Assembly: GCF_004403305.1 (NCBI RefSeq)
Contig: NZ_SOHE01000040.1
Coordinates: 10,679 to 69,427, forward strand
Length of the DNA: 58,749 bases
Direction: 5' to 3'
Source: Cryobacterium frigoriphilum
GTDB lineage: Bacteria; Actinomycetota; Actinomycetes; Actinomycetales; Microbacteriaceae
Below the pieces are notes generated by a model. That model was not told where the DNA came from. It did not search any database and saw nothing but the letters and a program-made list of their open reading frames with translations. Positions 1 to 8,162 of this stretch are shown piece after piece. A program made the position numbers and the translations under genes. The first letter of the stretch is position 1. Each line of letters starts with the position of its first letter.

Positions 1-279
1 CACGGAGCGGTCGACGTGGCTTTCGGCGGCGAAGTGCACGACGGCGTCGAGGCCGGGAAAGAGGGTGTCGAGCAGGGCGCCGTCGCGAATATCGCCGTGC
101 ACGAAGCTGTAGCGGGGGGAATCTGCGACCGGGGCGAGGTTGGCCAGGTTGCCCGAGTACGTCAGGGCGTCGAGTACGACGACTTGGGCGCCTTCGAGTC
201 CCGGGTACTTGTCTTCGAGGGTGCGTCGAACAAAGTTGGAGCCGATGAAACCGGCTCCGCCGGTGACGAGAATCTTCAT
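1..279 (-). CDS. rfbB: dTDP-glucose 4,6-dehydratase, N-terminal part (cut by window start)
   Basis: RfbB/RmlB converts dTDP-glucose to dTDP-4-keto-6-deoxyglucose, the second step of dTDP-L-rhamnose synthesis. Only the first 93 codons lie in the window. The translation begins MKILVTGGAGFIGSNFVRR, with the NAD-binding TGGAGFIG motif at residues 6-13, and ends in FAAESHVDRS, a block typical of this short-chain dehydrogenase. An AGGAA ribosome site lies about 8 nt before the ATG. The gene is divergent from the metalloprotease gene, while rfbC and rfbA of the same pathway lie 2.5 kb away on the other strand. Confidence 0.95.
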   Translation of the reverse strand, partial: MKILVTGGAGFIGSNFVRRTLEDKYPGLEGAQVVVLDALTYSGNLANLAPVADSPRYSFVHGDIRDGALLDTLFPGLDAVVHFAAESHVDRSV

Positions 280-317
280 GGGGCGTTTCCTGCCTCGCAT
301 TGTGGTTGACTCGCGCA

Positions 318-348
318 ATTCTAGTGGTGACGCGAATCGTGGCGGCAA
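318..348 (-). promoter_or_regulatory. Probable sigma-A type promoter of rfbB
   Basis: Reading the minus strand, TTGCCG (343-348) and TAGAAT (318-323) are separated by 19 nt. Transcription would start about 30 nt before the rfbB ATG, leaving room for its AGGAA site. The spacer is slightly long, so this is a reasonable but unproven call. Confidence 0.5.
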
Positions 349-501
349 GATTACCGGCCCAGAGGAACCGCGTCCATGACCGCTTCGCACTCGACCCCTC
401 GGCTTGGTAGATGATCGGGAACATGGTTCAATACGAGCAACGTGCGCGAGTATCCTCGTTCCGCGTCCACTGTGGGAACTGGTCATCGGGAACGGGTCAT
501 C

Positions 502-2694
502 ATGCTGCTGAGGAATTTTCGTGGGCGCGGAATCGTCGTCGGCACGGCACTCGCCCTGTGCGCACTGGTCGTGGGAATCGCCGGTCCGGCCGGGGCAGTG
601 ACGCCTCAACCCGAGCCGGTGCCGGCGCTCTCCCTCGAGAATGACACCTTCACCCCCGGGGAACTCGCGGAACAGACCGGCGGCTCGGCGCAGCGGCGGT
701 CCGCACCCGAGGACTTCGCTGTCTCTGGCTATGCTCAGGCCCAGCACTCGATTGATATCGCAGTTGTGGTGCCGGCCGGTTCTGCTGCGGGCACGACCAT
801 CAGCGACGCGGCGATCTCCTCGCTGGTCTCGTCGACCGGTAGCTACTGGCAGGCGCAATCGAACAACCAGGTGACGGGACTCACGGCCAACCCGACGACG
901 CTGCGTTACTCCTCGAGCCTGAACTGCGACGATGTCGTGCAAATCTGGCAGGAGGCCGCGGCCGCGTTCGGTCGAGCGAACGTCTTCTACTACGTCTCCA
1001 ATCAGGCGCGTCACCTCATGGTTCTCGTTCCCGAAGGGTGTGGAGCAACCGGCATCGGCAGCGTGGGCAGCTCGGCGGCAGCCGTGAACGGATCCAATGG
1101 CGGCCTGATCTGGGTGTCACAGTCCGGCGCCGTGACGCGTGATATCGTCGCTCACGAATTCGGCCACAACCTCGGTCTGCAACACTCCAACGCACACGTC
1201 TGCCCCTCTGCAACGACGTTTGAGGGTGAGATTGACCCCTCAACGGGCCAATTCTCTGACGGCTGCGTCGACGACGAATACGGTGACGCCTACGACGTCA
1301 TGGGCATCGCGCTCACGGTCAACGGGCAGGCGAACTCCCAGCTGACGGCCCTCAACGTGACCCACAAGACGAGGCTGGATGCCCTCAGCGCCGGCGAAGT
1401 ACAGAACGTGGCGGTCCCCACCGGCCAGCGCACACTGCAGACGACAGCGACGCTGACCACGACCGGTGCCTCCGCGGGACTACGCGCGCTGAAAATTACC
1501 GATCCGGAGACCGGTCGCATTTACTACGTGGACTTTCGGGGTGGCGGGGGAACGGATGCGGGCTCGCTCTACGAGCGTGGTCTGCTGACCACGATCGGCG
1601 TGGACAGCGGTGTGCGCGTGCTCGCGCTGCGCGATGACGGCACCTCCGTCGTCTTCCAACCTCCCGCCGCGAGTGCGTCCGACCGCACGACCTACCTCGT
1701 CGCGGGGGACACCATCTCCACTCGTCTCGGGGCGGTCACCGTGACGGTGCTCGCGATCTCCGGCACTTCGGCGTCCGTGCGGGTGACTCTCTCCGACCCC
1801 GTGGAACGGTTGTCGGGAATTGACCGCTTCACCACGGCGGTTGCCGTGTCGCAGGCTGGCTTTCCCGGTACCGCCCCCATCGTCTACCTCGCCACGGGTG
1901 CCGACTATCCCGATGCTCTCTCGGCGGCACCCGCCGCAGCCCTGGGCTCCGGGCCGCTCTTGCTGACGAACCTGGATTCGTTGCCCACGGCGGTACGCAC
2001 AGAGATTCAGCGGTTGCAACCCCAACGAATCGTCGTGGTCGGAGGCCGGGGAGTCATCTCTGCCGCTGTCGAGTCACAGCTGGCGGCGCTCGCTCCGGTC
2101 GTCGACCGGCTGAGCGGAGTCGACCGATACGAGACCGCCCGGCTCGTTGTCGACGATGCGTTTGGCCCCGTGGCGCACGCGTACGTCGCCACCGGGCGCA
2201 ACTTTCCCGATGCGCTAGCTGCCGCCGCCGCGGCAGGAGCCGCCGCAAACCCGGTCATTCTCGTCGACGGCAATGCCGGATCGGTTGATGCGGCAACAGC
2301 CGGCCTCGTCGCCCGCCTGGGCGTGCAGAATGTGACGATTGCGGGTGGGGCTGCGGTGGTGTCGTCAGGAATTGCGACCTCATTGACGAACGCCGGGATC
2401 CGCGTGAGCCGGCAGGGTGGAAGCGATCGTTTCGAGACGGCCCTACTCGTGAACCAGGCAGCGTTCGGCTCGGCGAGTGAAGTCTTCCTCGCGACGGGAG
2501 AACAATTTCCCGACGCTCTCGCCGGAGCGGCTCTTGCCGGTCAACGCGGAGCGCCGCTTTACATCGTTCCGCAGGCGTGTGTGCCCAATGCCGTCGGCGC
2601 CGACTTCACCCGTCTGGGCTCAACGCATGTCACCCTGATCGGAGGCACTGGCGCCCTGAGCGCTGCGGTCGGAGTGCTCGCCCGCTGCGGCTGA
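502..2694 (+). CDS. Secreted zinc metalloprotease with three C-terminal cell-wall-binding (CWB2) repeats
   Basis: Predicted 730-aa exoprotein. The ATG at 502 gives a standard signal peptide (LLRNFRGRG, then a hydrophobic core ending AGPAGA); an in-frame ATG at 442 would place 20 extra residues before it. A reprolysin/metzincin-type zinc site, HEFGHNLGLQH, starts near residue 218, so the first domain is a probable extracellular protease. From about residue 434 three repeats of the CWB2 type (PF04122-like) follow, with blocks RLSGIDRF, RLSGVDRY and RQGGSDRF near residues 435, 535 and 636. In clostridia such repeats hold proteins non-covalently to a secondary wall polymer. No sorting motif is visible. 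Its place beside polysaccharide genes fits a wall-attached protease; the substrate is unknown. Confidence 0.85.
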   Translation: MLLRNFRGRGIVVGTALALCALVVGIAGPAGAVTPQPEPVPALSLENDTFTPGELAEQTGGSAQRRSAPEDFAVSGYAQAQHSIDIAVVVPAGSAAGTTISDAAISSLVSSTGSYWQAQSNNQVTGLTANPTTLRYSSSLNCDDVVQIWQEAAAAFGRANVFYYVSNQARHLMVLVPEGCGATGIGSVGSSAAAVNGSNGGLIWVSQSGAVTRDIVAHEFGHNLGLQHSNAHVCPSATTFEGEIDPSTGQFSDGCVDDEYGDAYDVMGIALTVNGQANSQLTALNVTHKTRLDALSAGEVQNVAVPTGQRTLQTTATLTTTGASAGLRALKITDPETGRIYYVDFRGGGGTDAGSLYERGLLTTIGVDSGVRVLALRDDGTSVVFQPPAASASDRTTYLVAGDTISTRLGAVTVTVLAISGTSASVRVTLSDPVERLSGIDRFTTAVAVSQAGFPGTAPIVYLATGADYPDALSAAPAAALGSGPLLLTNLDSLPTAVRTEIQRLQPQRIVVVGGRGVISAAVESQLAALAPVVDRLSGVDRYETARLVVDDAFGPVAHAYVATGRNFPDALAAAAAAGAAANPVILVDGNAGSVDAATAGLVARLGVQNVTIAGGAAVVSSGIATSLTNAGIRVSRQGGSDRFETALLVNQAAFGSASEVFLATGEQFPDALAGAALAGQRGAPLYIVPQACVPNAVGADFTRLGSTHVTLIGGTGALSAAVGVLARCG

Positions 2695-2773
2695 TCTCCC
2701 CGCCGCTCAGGTCATGCAGCACGGGTTGCGGGGCCGAGTTCGCGCCCCCCAGTTCGGGTCGGGGGTGCGTTGC

Positions 2774-2779
2774 TACACT
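2774..2779 (+). promoter_or_regulatory. -10 element for leaderless rfbC transcript
   Basis: TACACT ends 6 nt before the GTG at 2786, so the expected transcription start coincides with the start codon. No Shine-Dalgarno sequence is present, which supports leaderless translation. Confidence 0.6.
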
Positions 2780-2785
2780 GCGAAC

Positions 2786-3418
2786 GTGCACATTCGAGAG
2801 CTGTCCATACCTGACGCGTATGAGATCACCCCGAAGCAATTCGGTGACGATCGCGGTGTCTTTCTCGAGTGGTATCGCTCCGATCGCCTCGAAGAGAAGA
2901 TCGGTCACCGGCTCGCTCTCGCGCAGGCGAACACCTCGGTTTCCACTCGCGGTGCCGTGCGTGGAATCCATTTTGCGGATGTCCCGCCCAGCCAGGCCAA
3001 ATACGTCACCGCCGTTCACGGCGCCGTTCTCGACTTTGTCATTGACATTCGAATCGGCTCGCCGACGTACGGCCAATGGGACAGTGTGCTGCTCGACGAC
3101 ACCGACCGTCGGGCCGCGTACATCGCCGAGGGCCTCGGTCACTGTTTCGTCGCCCTCACGCACAACGCCACGGTCAGCTACCTCGTGACGAGCCCGTTCA
3201 ATCCGGGCCGAGAGCACGCCATCAACCCGCTCGACCCCGACATCGGTCTGGTTTTCCCTCCCGAAGCCGGCGAACTTGTGCTCTCCGCCAAGGACACGGA
3301 TGCGCCCGGCCTCGCGGCCTCGGCCGCCGCCGGGCTGCTGCCGACCTGGGACGCCGCGCGGGCATACTACGAGACCCTGAACTCCAGCTCCCCGAATCAG
3401 ACGAACGGCGGCAGGTAA
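2786..3418 (+). CDS. rfbC: dTDP-4-dehydrorhamnose 3,5-epimerase family protein
   Basis: Predicted 210-aa cupin enzyme that epimerises C3 and C5 of the 4-keto-6-deoxyglucose intermediate of dTDP-L-rhamnose. The conserved block [20 protein letters not shown] carries the catalytic-type His (residue 62), and a Tyr in [13 protein letters not shown] (residue 132) matches the second catalytic residue of RmlC. The length is slightly above the typical 180-190 aa because of a C-terminal tail. I choose the GTG at 2786 because it begins the family-like [13 protein letters not shown] and sits at the end of a leaderless promoter. The rfbA ATG follows the stop by 2 nt, so the two form an operon. Confidence 0.9.
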   Translation: MHIRELSIPDAYEITPKQFGDDRGVFLEWYRSDRLEEKIGHRLALAQANTSVSTRGAVRGIHFADVPPSQAKYVTAVHGAVLDFVIDIRIGSPTYGQWDSVLLDDTDRRAAYIAEGLGHCFVALTHNATVSYLVTSPFNPGREHAINPLDPDIGLVFPPEAGELVLSAKDTDAPGLAASAAAGLLPTWDAARAYYETLNSSSPNQTNGGR

Positions 3419-3420
3419 CT

Positions 3421-4284
3421 ATGCGCGGAATCATTCTTGCCGGTGGCTCCGGTACGCGGCTCTGGCCCATCACGAAGGCCATTTCGAAGCAGCTCATGCC
3501 GGTCTACGACAAGCCGATGGTCTACTACCCGCTCTCGACGCTCATGATGGCGGGCATCACGGAGATCCTGATCATCACGACGCCGGAGTACAACGACCAG
3601 TTCAAGGCGCTGCTCGGCGACGGTTCGCAGCTGGGCATCCGCATCGAATACGCGGTGCAGCCTTCACCAGACGGCCTCGCCCAGGCCTTCATTATCGGCG
3701 AGGAGTTCATCGGCGACCAGACCGTCGCACTCGTGCTCGGCGATAACATCTTCCACGGTGCCGGTCTCGGTACGGCCCTGCGCGGCAACGCCGACATCGT
3801 CGGTGCGCGCATCTTCGCCTACCACGTGAGCAATCCGACCGCCTACGGTGTCGTCGAATTCGACGAGAATATGACGGCGGTGTCCATCGAAGAGAAGCCG
3901 GTTGTGCCCCACAGCAACTACGCCGTTCCCGGTCTGTATTTCTACGACAATTCGGTCGTCGCGATGGCGAAGACCATTGTGCCCAGTGCGCGTGGAGAGC
4001 TGGAGATCAGCACCATCAATGAGCTCTATTTGGCGCAGGGGTCGATGCACGTGCAGGTGCTCGACCGAGGCACCGCGTGGCTTGACACCGGCACGTTCGA
4101 GTCCATGATGCAGGCCTCCGAGTATGTGCGCGTGATCGAAGACCGTCAGGGCTTCAAGGTCGGCTGCATCGAGGAAATCGCCTGGCGCGCCGGTTGGATC
4201 GACGATGCCCAACTGCGGGCACTCGCCGCGCCCCTCAAAAAGAGCGGCTACGGCCGCTACCTTTTCGGCCTCCTCGGCGAGTAG
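3421..4284 (+). CDS. rfbA: Glucose-1-phosphate thymidylyltransferase
   Basis: A 287-aa RmlA/RfbA enzyme that makes dTDP-glucose from glucose-1-phosphate and dTTP, the first step of dTDP-rhamnose synthesis. The nucleotidyltransferase signature [20 protein letters not shown] is at residues 6-25, followed by [13 protein letters not shown]. Further family blocks are [13 protein letters not shown] and the C-terminal [10 protein letters not shown]. Length and N-terminus match the family. A GGCAGG site lies 5 nt upstream, across the rfbC stop. A long GC-rich hairpin starts 10 nt after the stop codon. Confidence 0.97.
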   Translation: MRGIILAGGSGTRLWPITKAISKQLMPVYDKPMVYYPLSTLMMAGITEILIITTPEYNDQFKALLGDGSQLGIRIEYAVQPSPDGLAQAFIIGEEFIGDQTVALVLGDNIFHGAGLGTALRGNADIVGARIFAYHVSNPTAYGVVEFDENMTAVSIEEKPVVPHSNYAVPGLYFYDNSVVAMAKTIVPSARGELEISTINELYLAQGSMHVQVLDRGTAWLDTGTFESMMQASEYVRVIEDRQGFKVGCIEEIAWRAGWIDDAQLRALAAPLKKSGYGRYLFGLLGE

Positions 4285-4293
4285 GCCTTTCGC

Positions 4294-4336
4294 AAGCGGA
4301 TGACGCCGGCCGGCCGGCCTCGGCCGGCATCCGCTT
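4294..4336 (+). terminator. Strong hairpin downstream of rfbA
   Basis: AAGCGGATG (4294-4302) and CATCCGCTT (4328-4336) are perfect 9-nt complements. Inside them GGCCGG-type arms extend the stem around a short loop. It begins 10 nt after the rfbA stop. There is no T-tract, as is common in high-GC actinobacteria. Confidence 0.6.
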
Positions 4337-4366
4337 CGAGAGTGCCTGAGCACCTGCCAGTGGTGA

Positions 4367-4620
4367 TGCGCCCAAAAGATGCTCGTGCGCCCCATAGGTG
4401 TAGCGCGTCCTGCGCCCAGGAGCTGCAGATGCGCCCGAAAGGTGCACTCCCACGCGGTCCTGCGCCCGAAAGCTGCTCGTGCGCCCGGTAGATCAGGCGC
4501 GCGAGCAGCTTTCGGGCGCATGAGCGCGGGGACACCGCGGAACCCGGCGCGCGAGCAGCTTTTCGGCGCATGAGCGCAGGGACGCTGCGCACCCTGGCCA
4601 CCATCGCGCACCCACGTTCC
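4367..4620. repeat. Island of 25-nt type-a half-units in direct and inverted orientation
   Basis: A unit that reads TGCGCCC, then GAAAGCTGC, then TCGTGCGCC occurs forward at 4367-4391, 4411-4435, partly at 4430-4454, and at 4461-4485. It occurs inverted at 4496-4520 and 4546-4570, with a decayed forward copy near 4587-4612. The forward copy at 4461 and the inverted copy at 4496 form a hairpin with 25-nt arms (19 outer pairs perfect, then a G/T wobble, then 5 pairs) and a 10-nt loop. The inverted copies repeat each other at exactly 50 nt. No gene is seen in 4285-4825. Confidence 0.8.
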
Positions 4621-4719
4621 CGAGCGCATCCGCACAGCCTGGCCCAACCCTGCGCAGGCAGGTGGCACCTGCTTCGGCCCCAGCACCGCGGAGGGCGGGA
4701 GGCCCAGAACGAGGCGCTT

Positions 4720-4754
4720 TTGTTATTTTCTCGGATAATAACAATATTTTGTTA
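4720..4754 (+). promoter_or_regulatory. AT-rich double dyad, probable operator
   Basis: TTGTTATT (4720-4727) and AATAACAA (4737-4744) are perfect 8-nt arms 9 nt apart. TAACAA (4739-4744) and TTGTTA (4749-4754) form a second dyad sharing the middle half-site. The patch is strikingly AT-rich in a GC-rich genome and lies 40-75 nt upstream of the -10-like TAGCCT (4794-4799) of the following membrane protein gene. Three alternating half-sites suggest cooperative binding of a dimeric regulator; which one is unknown. Confidence 0.55.
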
Positions 4755-4825
4755 GAACCGAATAGCCGGGCAACCCGGCGGCCCGGGCGCTGCTAGCCTT
4801 GCCGTTTCCGATGGAGGGGGCGCGG

Positions 4826-5752
4826 ATGAGCATTCTCGAGCGCACGAAGACCATGAAGATCGCGGGTCCGGCGGCCTATCTGCTGCTGGGGGTGCTCGCG
4901 GCGACCGCGGGACTGCTGCCGTGGCTGGTCACCGGCATGGTGCTGCCGATCCAGAATCTGTGGGCCGTCGACGTGGCTGCCGACGACATGCCGATCACGC
5001 TGCTGCCGTTCAGCCAGTACACGATCACCCTCATCGTCGCGGTGCTCGTCACCGGAGCCGCGATCGCCGGCGGCGTTCTGCGCCTGACCCGCGCGCAGCA
5101 TCCGCAATTCGCCTTCGTCTGGGCCCTGGTCGGGGTGCTGCTCGTCCAGGTCGTCGCCATCGTGCAGACCGTCTCCACGGTCGCCGGCGGCCTGGCGCAG
5201 GGCCGGGAGGCATTCATCTATCTGGCGGCCCTGACCGCCGGCTCCATCGCCGCGAACCTCGTGGGGCTGCTGCTCATGGTGCTCATCGCCCGGGCGCCCG
5301 CGGCCGGCGCCCTCGTCGCCGTGAGTGTGGCCTCGGTTGCCGCGGGGGTCTGGGTGAATGGGCTGATCTCGCATCCGTTCGGAATCTCGGCGACCGAGGT
5401 GACCATGGCCCTGCTGAGCGTCACCCGGTATGTTCCGGCGATCATCGTCGGACTTGCCGTGGCCTGGTGCGGCTTCTCCACCGCCGGGCGGATCATCGGC
5501 GCGATCGTGAGCGTTGTCGCGCTCTGGGTCGGCCCCGCCCTCTTCACCGGAGTGAGCGCCGCTGCGGGAACGCGCGTGCTCGCCGCCTACCCGGCCGAAA
5601 TGCTCGACTACGGCGTGCAGGTGTTCATCAGCGCGCTGGGCCCACAGGGCACGTCGCTGGTCTCGGTGGTGGCCGCGGCCGTCGTGGCGGCCATCGCGTT
5701 CGTGCCGCTCCGCACGCTGCGCCGCCGCCGCGCGCCCGCCGTGGCCGCCTGA
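4826..5752 (+). CDS. Integral membrane protein of unknown function, about 8 TM segments
   Basis: I do not recognise the family. The 308-aa product begins MSILERTKTMKIAGPAAYLL and contains about eight hydrophobic segments separated by short loops. It ends in a basic tail (RTLRRRRAPAVAA) that is probably cytoplasmic. The ATG at 4826 is chosen over one at 4811 because a very good GGAGGGGG site (4813-4820) sits about 5 nt before it. The gene stands alone. Its upstream region carries an AT-rich double dyad, so expression is probably controlled by a dedicated regulator not encoded next to it. Confidence 0.8.
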   Translation: MSILERTKTMKIAGPAAYLLLGVLAATAGLLPWLVTGMVLPIQNLWAVDVAADDMPITLLPFSQYTITLIVAVLVTGAAIAGGVLRLTRAQHPQFAFVWALVGVLLVQVVAIVQTVSTVAGGLAQGREAFIYLAALTAGSIAANLVGLLLMVLIARAPAAGALVAVSVASVAAGVWVNGLISHPFGISATEVTMALLSVTRYVPAIIVGLAVAWCGFSTAGRIIGAIVSVVALWVGPALFTGVSAAAGTRVLAAYPAEMLDYGVQVFISALGPQGTSLVSVVAAAVVAAIAFVPLRTLRRRRAPAVAA

Positions 5753-5846
5753 CATTTCACACCGTCACATCGCAGTGAGCGGATGCCGCCCCAGTTGGCC
5801 GGCAGGTTAGCGTTTCACGAACCTGCCCGGGCTCTTGCCGTCCCAC

Positions 5847-5862
5847 GTTTACAATCGTAAAC
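5847..5862 (+). promoter_or_regulatory. Dyad operator overlapping the -10 of the toxin/antitoxin operon
   Basis: GTTTAC (5847-5852), AATC, GTAAAC (5857-5862): perfect 6-nt arms around 4 nt. The -10-like TACAAT (5850-5855) lies inside it, and the toxin ATG follows at 5870. This placement is typical of autorepression by a toxin/antitoxin complex. Confidence 0.55.
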
Positions 5863-5869
5863 TTCGGTC

Positions 5870-6166
5870 ATGGGGTTTGACGTTGACTGGACGCACGGTG
5901 CCGACCACATGTGGGCGAGTCATCGCATCACGGTGGCCGAGGCCATGGAAGCGCTGGCCGATGTCGATGCCCTGTTGTTCGACCCGGACCCGAAAAGCAA
6001 GTCCGGAGTGAGCGCGCGAGTACTGGGCTTTTCACCTACCGCGGGTGCCGTGGTCGTGGTTATCCTCGTGCATCGGCAAGATCACCCCGGCGGCTGGTGG
6101 GGTGCGAACGGATGGCGGGCAGGTCCGCCCGACCTGCGAACATATCGAGAAGGGAATCCACAGTGA
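5870..6166 (+). CDS. BrnT-like toxin of a type II toxin/antitoxin system
   Basis: A 98-aa protein with the layout of small RelE-fold BrnT toxins: FDVDWTHGADHMWASHRIT resembles the usual opening block, then a helix with ALLFDPDPKSKSGVSARVLG, and the end block WGANGWRAGPPDLRTYREG resembles the RxANxxERxxYxx tail. BrnT toxins are ribonucleases; that activity is inferred here. The stop overlaps the downstream antitoxin GTG (GTGA), so the pair is translationally coupled. A dyad covers the promoter. Toxin-first order matches brnTA. Residue-level similarity is modest, so a related DUF4258-type toxin is possible. Confidence 0.65.
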   Translation: MGFDVDWTHGADHMWASHRITVAEAMEALADVDALLFDPDPKSKSGVSARVLGFSPTAGAVVVVILVHRQDHPGGWWGANGWRAGPPDLRTYREGNPQ

Positions 6167-6468
6167 GCAACAACATCCATGAGCTGATCGACAGCGTGGC
6201 CGCCGAAGCCGACGCCACTCGTGACGCTCCTATGCCTGCCGGAGCGGCCTCGACCCGCCCCAACAAGTCTGTTCCGGTCGCCGTGCGTCTCGCTCCCGAC
6301 GATGTTTCAGCCATCGAGGTCCTGGCCAACAAACTTGGGGTGCCGGTGTCAACGCTCCTGCGCGGCTGGATCCTCGAGGCCCTGGCGGCGCACCGCGATG
6401 AGTCGGTCGCGACTGCCCTCGACAGGGTCACCGCAGATATTCAACGGTTGCGGGAACTCGTCGCCTGA
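6163..6468 (+). CDS. Antitoxin partner, CopG/RHH-like
   Basis: A 101-aa acidic protein, starting at GTG 6163 (SNNIHELIDS) with AGAAGGG about 8 nt upstream. The segment KSVPVAVRLAPDDVSAIEVL followed by ANKLGVPVSTLLRGWI is a typical ribbon-helix-helix shape: a basic beta strand, then two helices with an S-T-L-L-R-x-W turn. It would bind the dyad at 5847-5862 and neutralise the upstream toxin. The N-terminal 35 residues are flexible-looking, unlike the usual order in which the toxin-binding tail is C-terminal. Confidence 0.65.
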   Translation: MSNNIHELIDSVAAEADATRDAPMPAGAASTRPNKSVPVAVRLAPDDVSAIEVLANKLGVPVSTLLRGWILEALAAHRDESVATALDRVTADIQRLRELVA

Positions 6469-6554
6469 GGCAGCCCGCTCGCGGCCGCGTCGGTCGAAAA
6501 GTGACTGTAGCGGATGCGCCACCGCGGCACCTCAGGCCGGGTGCCGGCAGCTCG

Positions 6555-7091
6555 TCAGCGGTCGGCTCCCTCGGCCCGAAACAGCAGCCCCGCGAAGACC
6601 AGGAACACGGCGGCGCCGAGCCATCCGCTGACGGCGCCGAGCTCGGGCACGAAAAAGAGCCCGACCACCCCGAGTGCGATCAGCACCCCGGCCAGCACCG
6701 CAAACATCCGCATGCCGTAGAGCGAGATGAAGACGAGGTAGTGCGCGCCCACGATGATCAGCGCCGCGGGAAAGAACAGCACGGGCTCGTAGCTGCCGAG
6801 GGCGACCGCGACCAGCAGTCCGAGGGGAACGGTGAACGCCGACTGCATCGCGAGGGCCGCCGACGGATGCCCTTTCGGCAGCGAGGTCGGGCCGCCCAGC
6901 AGCGTCAGCACGAGGGTGCTGACCGGGAAGATCAGCATGCCGCCGAAGAAGAGCGCGAACATGCCGGCGGCGACCGAGCCCCAGGTGAAGACCGCGCTCG
7001 CCGCCGCCCAGACGACCGCCGACACGAGAGGTCCGGTGAATCCTGAGCGGTAGATGCGTCGCACGTCGGCCTGTGCTTGTGAAACGTCCAT
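6555..7091 (-). CDS. Small integral membrane protein (DUF7010-like)
   Basis: A 178-aa product starting MDVSQAQADVRRIYRSGFTG, followed by five or six hydrophobic segments and a short polar end (LLFRAEGADR). The opening helix and following PLVSAVVWAAASAVFTW resemble small membrane proteins annotated as DUF7010; this is recognition by eye only. I choose the ATG at 7091 because translation upstream of it is arginine- and glycine-rich without membrane character. There is only a weak ribosome site. The gene is convergent with the antitoxin gene, 86 nt away. Confidence 0.65.
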   Translation of the reverse strand: MDVSQAQADVRRIYRSGFTGPLVSAVVWAAASAVFTWGSVAAGMFALFFGGMLIFPVSTLVLTLLGGPTSLPKGHPSAALAMQSAFTVPLGLLVAVALGSYEPVLFFPAALIIVGAHYLVFISLYGMRMFAVLAGVLIALGVVGLFFVPELGAVSGWLGAAVFLVFAGLLFRAEGADR

Positions 7092-7397
7092 GTGGTGCTC
7101 GCCGATCCGGCCGCACTGGGCGCGGCCACCCCGGGCACGCACAGTCAACGCCCCGACTCGATCTTGGCGCACCGCAACGCGCCTCGCGAATCGTCGGCCT
7201 GCATCCGCTACCCAGGCCCCCGGCCAGCGACACGAAAGCAGGCCGCGACGCTCACAGACCCCTAATTGATCCTGCGTTCAGCCACATGTTACCAATCCAT
7301 CGTGCTTTCGCGACAGCGGATACCGAGCGCGGCCAACCGCACAGCTCGGCTGCCACGGCCAGTTCGAGCGGAGACGGCCCGCGTCTTCTGGGCACCG
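7092..7397. other. 306-nt stretch without a gene
   Basis: Lies between the end of the ABC ATPase gene and the start of the small membrane protein gene, both on the minus strand. I see no convincing coding frame. A short AGACG/CGTCT hairpin near 7372-7387 could help end the ABC operon, but it is weak. Confidence 0.5.
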
Positions 7398-8162
7398 TTA
7401 TTCCTGGGCGCGCATCCGGGCGACGGCCTCGTGGGATTCGCCATCGAACACGACGTGACCCTTGTTGATCAGGATGCCGCGATCGCAGAGATCGGCGACC
7501 ATCTGCAGGTCATGGCTGACAACGACGAGGGTCTTGCCCGCCGCGTGCAGTTCGCGGATCTTGGCGAGGCACTTGCGCTGGAACGGCTCGTCGCCCACCG
7601 ACAGGATCTCGTCAACGAGAAGAATATCGACCTCGGTGTGGATGGCGACCGAAAAAGCCAGGCGCAGAAACATGCCCGACGAGTAGTGCTTGACCTCGGT
7701 GTCGATGAACTTGGCGATCTCGCTGAAGTCGACGATGTCGTCGAAGCGGGCGTCGATCTCCTTCTGAGACATTCCCAGGATGGCGGCGTTGAGGTAGATG
7801 TTCTCGCGCCCCGACAGATCCGGGTGAAAACCGGCGCCGACCTCGATGAGGCCGGCAACCCGACCGCGGGTGAGCACCTCGCCCCGATCGGGCTGCAAAA
7901 CGCCGGAGATCAGCTTGAGCAGGGTGGACTTGCCGGAGCCATTGAAGCCCATGAGGGCCACGGACTCGCCCTCGTGAATGCGAAAGCTGACGTCTTCCAG
8001 TGCGTTGAAGCTCGAGGTCAGCGGGCGACGGCGCAGAGCGGCGATGACCGACTCCTTGAGTGAGTGGGTGTGTCGCAGCAGGAAGGTCTTGTTGATGCTC
8101 GTCGCGATGATCGCGAGCCGCGTCTGCACGGCGGCTTGAGGTTCGTCAGAGGTCCTGGGCAA
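7398..8162 (-). CDS. Polysaccharide ABC exporter ATP-binding subunit (Wzt/TagH family)
   Basis: A 254-aa ATPase that would drive export of an undecaprenyl-linked polysaccharide with the permease encoded just upstream. Walker A is GFNGSGKST (72-80), the signature is SSGM (161-164), Walker B is ILLVDE (180-185) and the switch His is in SHD (216-218). There is no C-terminal carbohydrate-binding domain, so it resembles the short mycobacterial Wzt/RfbE type rather than the Wzt of capped O-antigens. Its start overlaps the permease stop by 17 nt. With glf and the GlfT2-like gene upstream it probably exports a galactofuran-containing chain. Confidence 0.92.
   Translation of the reverse strand: MPRTSDEPQAAVQTRLAIIATSINKTFLLRHTHSLKESVIAALRRRPLTSSFNALEDVSFRIHEGESVALMGFNGSGKSTLLKLISGVLQPDRGEVLTRGRVAGLIEVGAGFHPDLSGRENIYLNAAILGMSQKEIDARFDDIVDFSEIAKFIDTEVKHYSSGMFLRLAFSVAIHTEVDILLVDEILSVGDEPFQRKCLAKIRELHAAGKTLVVVSHDLQMVADLCDRGILINKGHVVFDGESHEAVARMRAQE

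Noticed and set aside
4267..4604. Type-a island as a coding region on the minus strand
   Set aside because: The apparent peptides repeat because the DNA repeats; frames break at the 25- and 50-nt spacings and no start signal is present.
4793..5755. Long minus-strand open frame opposite the 8-TM protein gene
   Set aside because: The translation is dominated by R, G, D, H and Q with no hydrophobic or domain pattern; the plus strand has a strong ribosome site and membrane segments.
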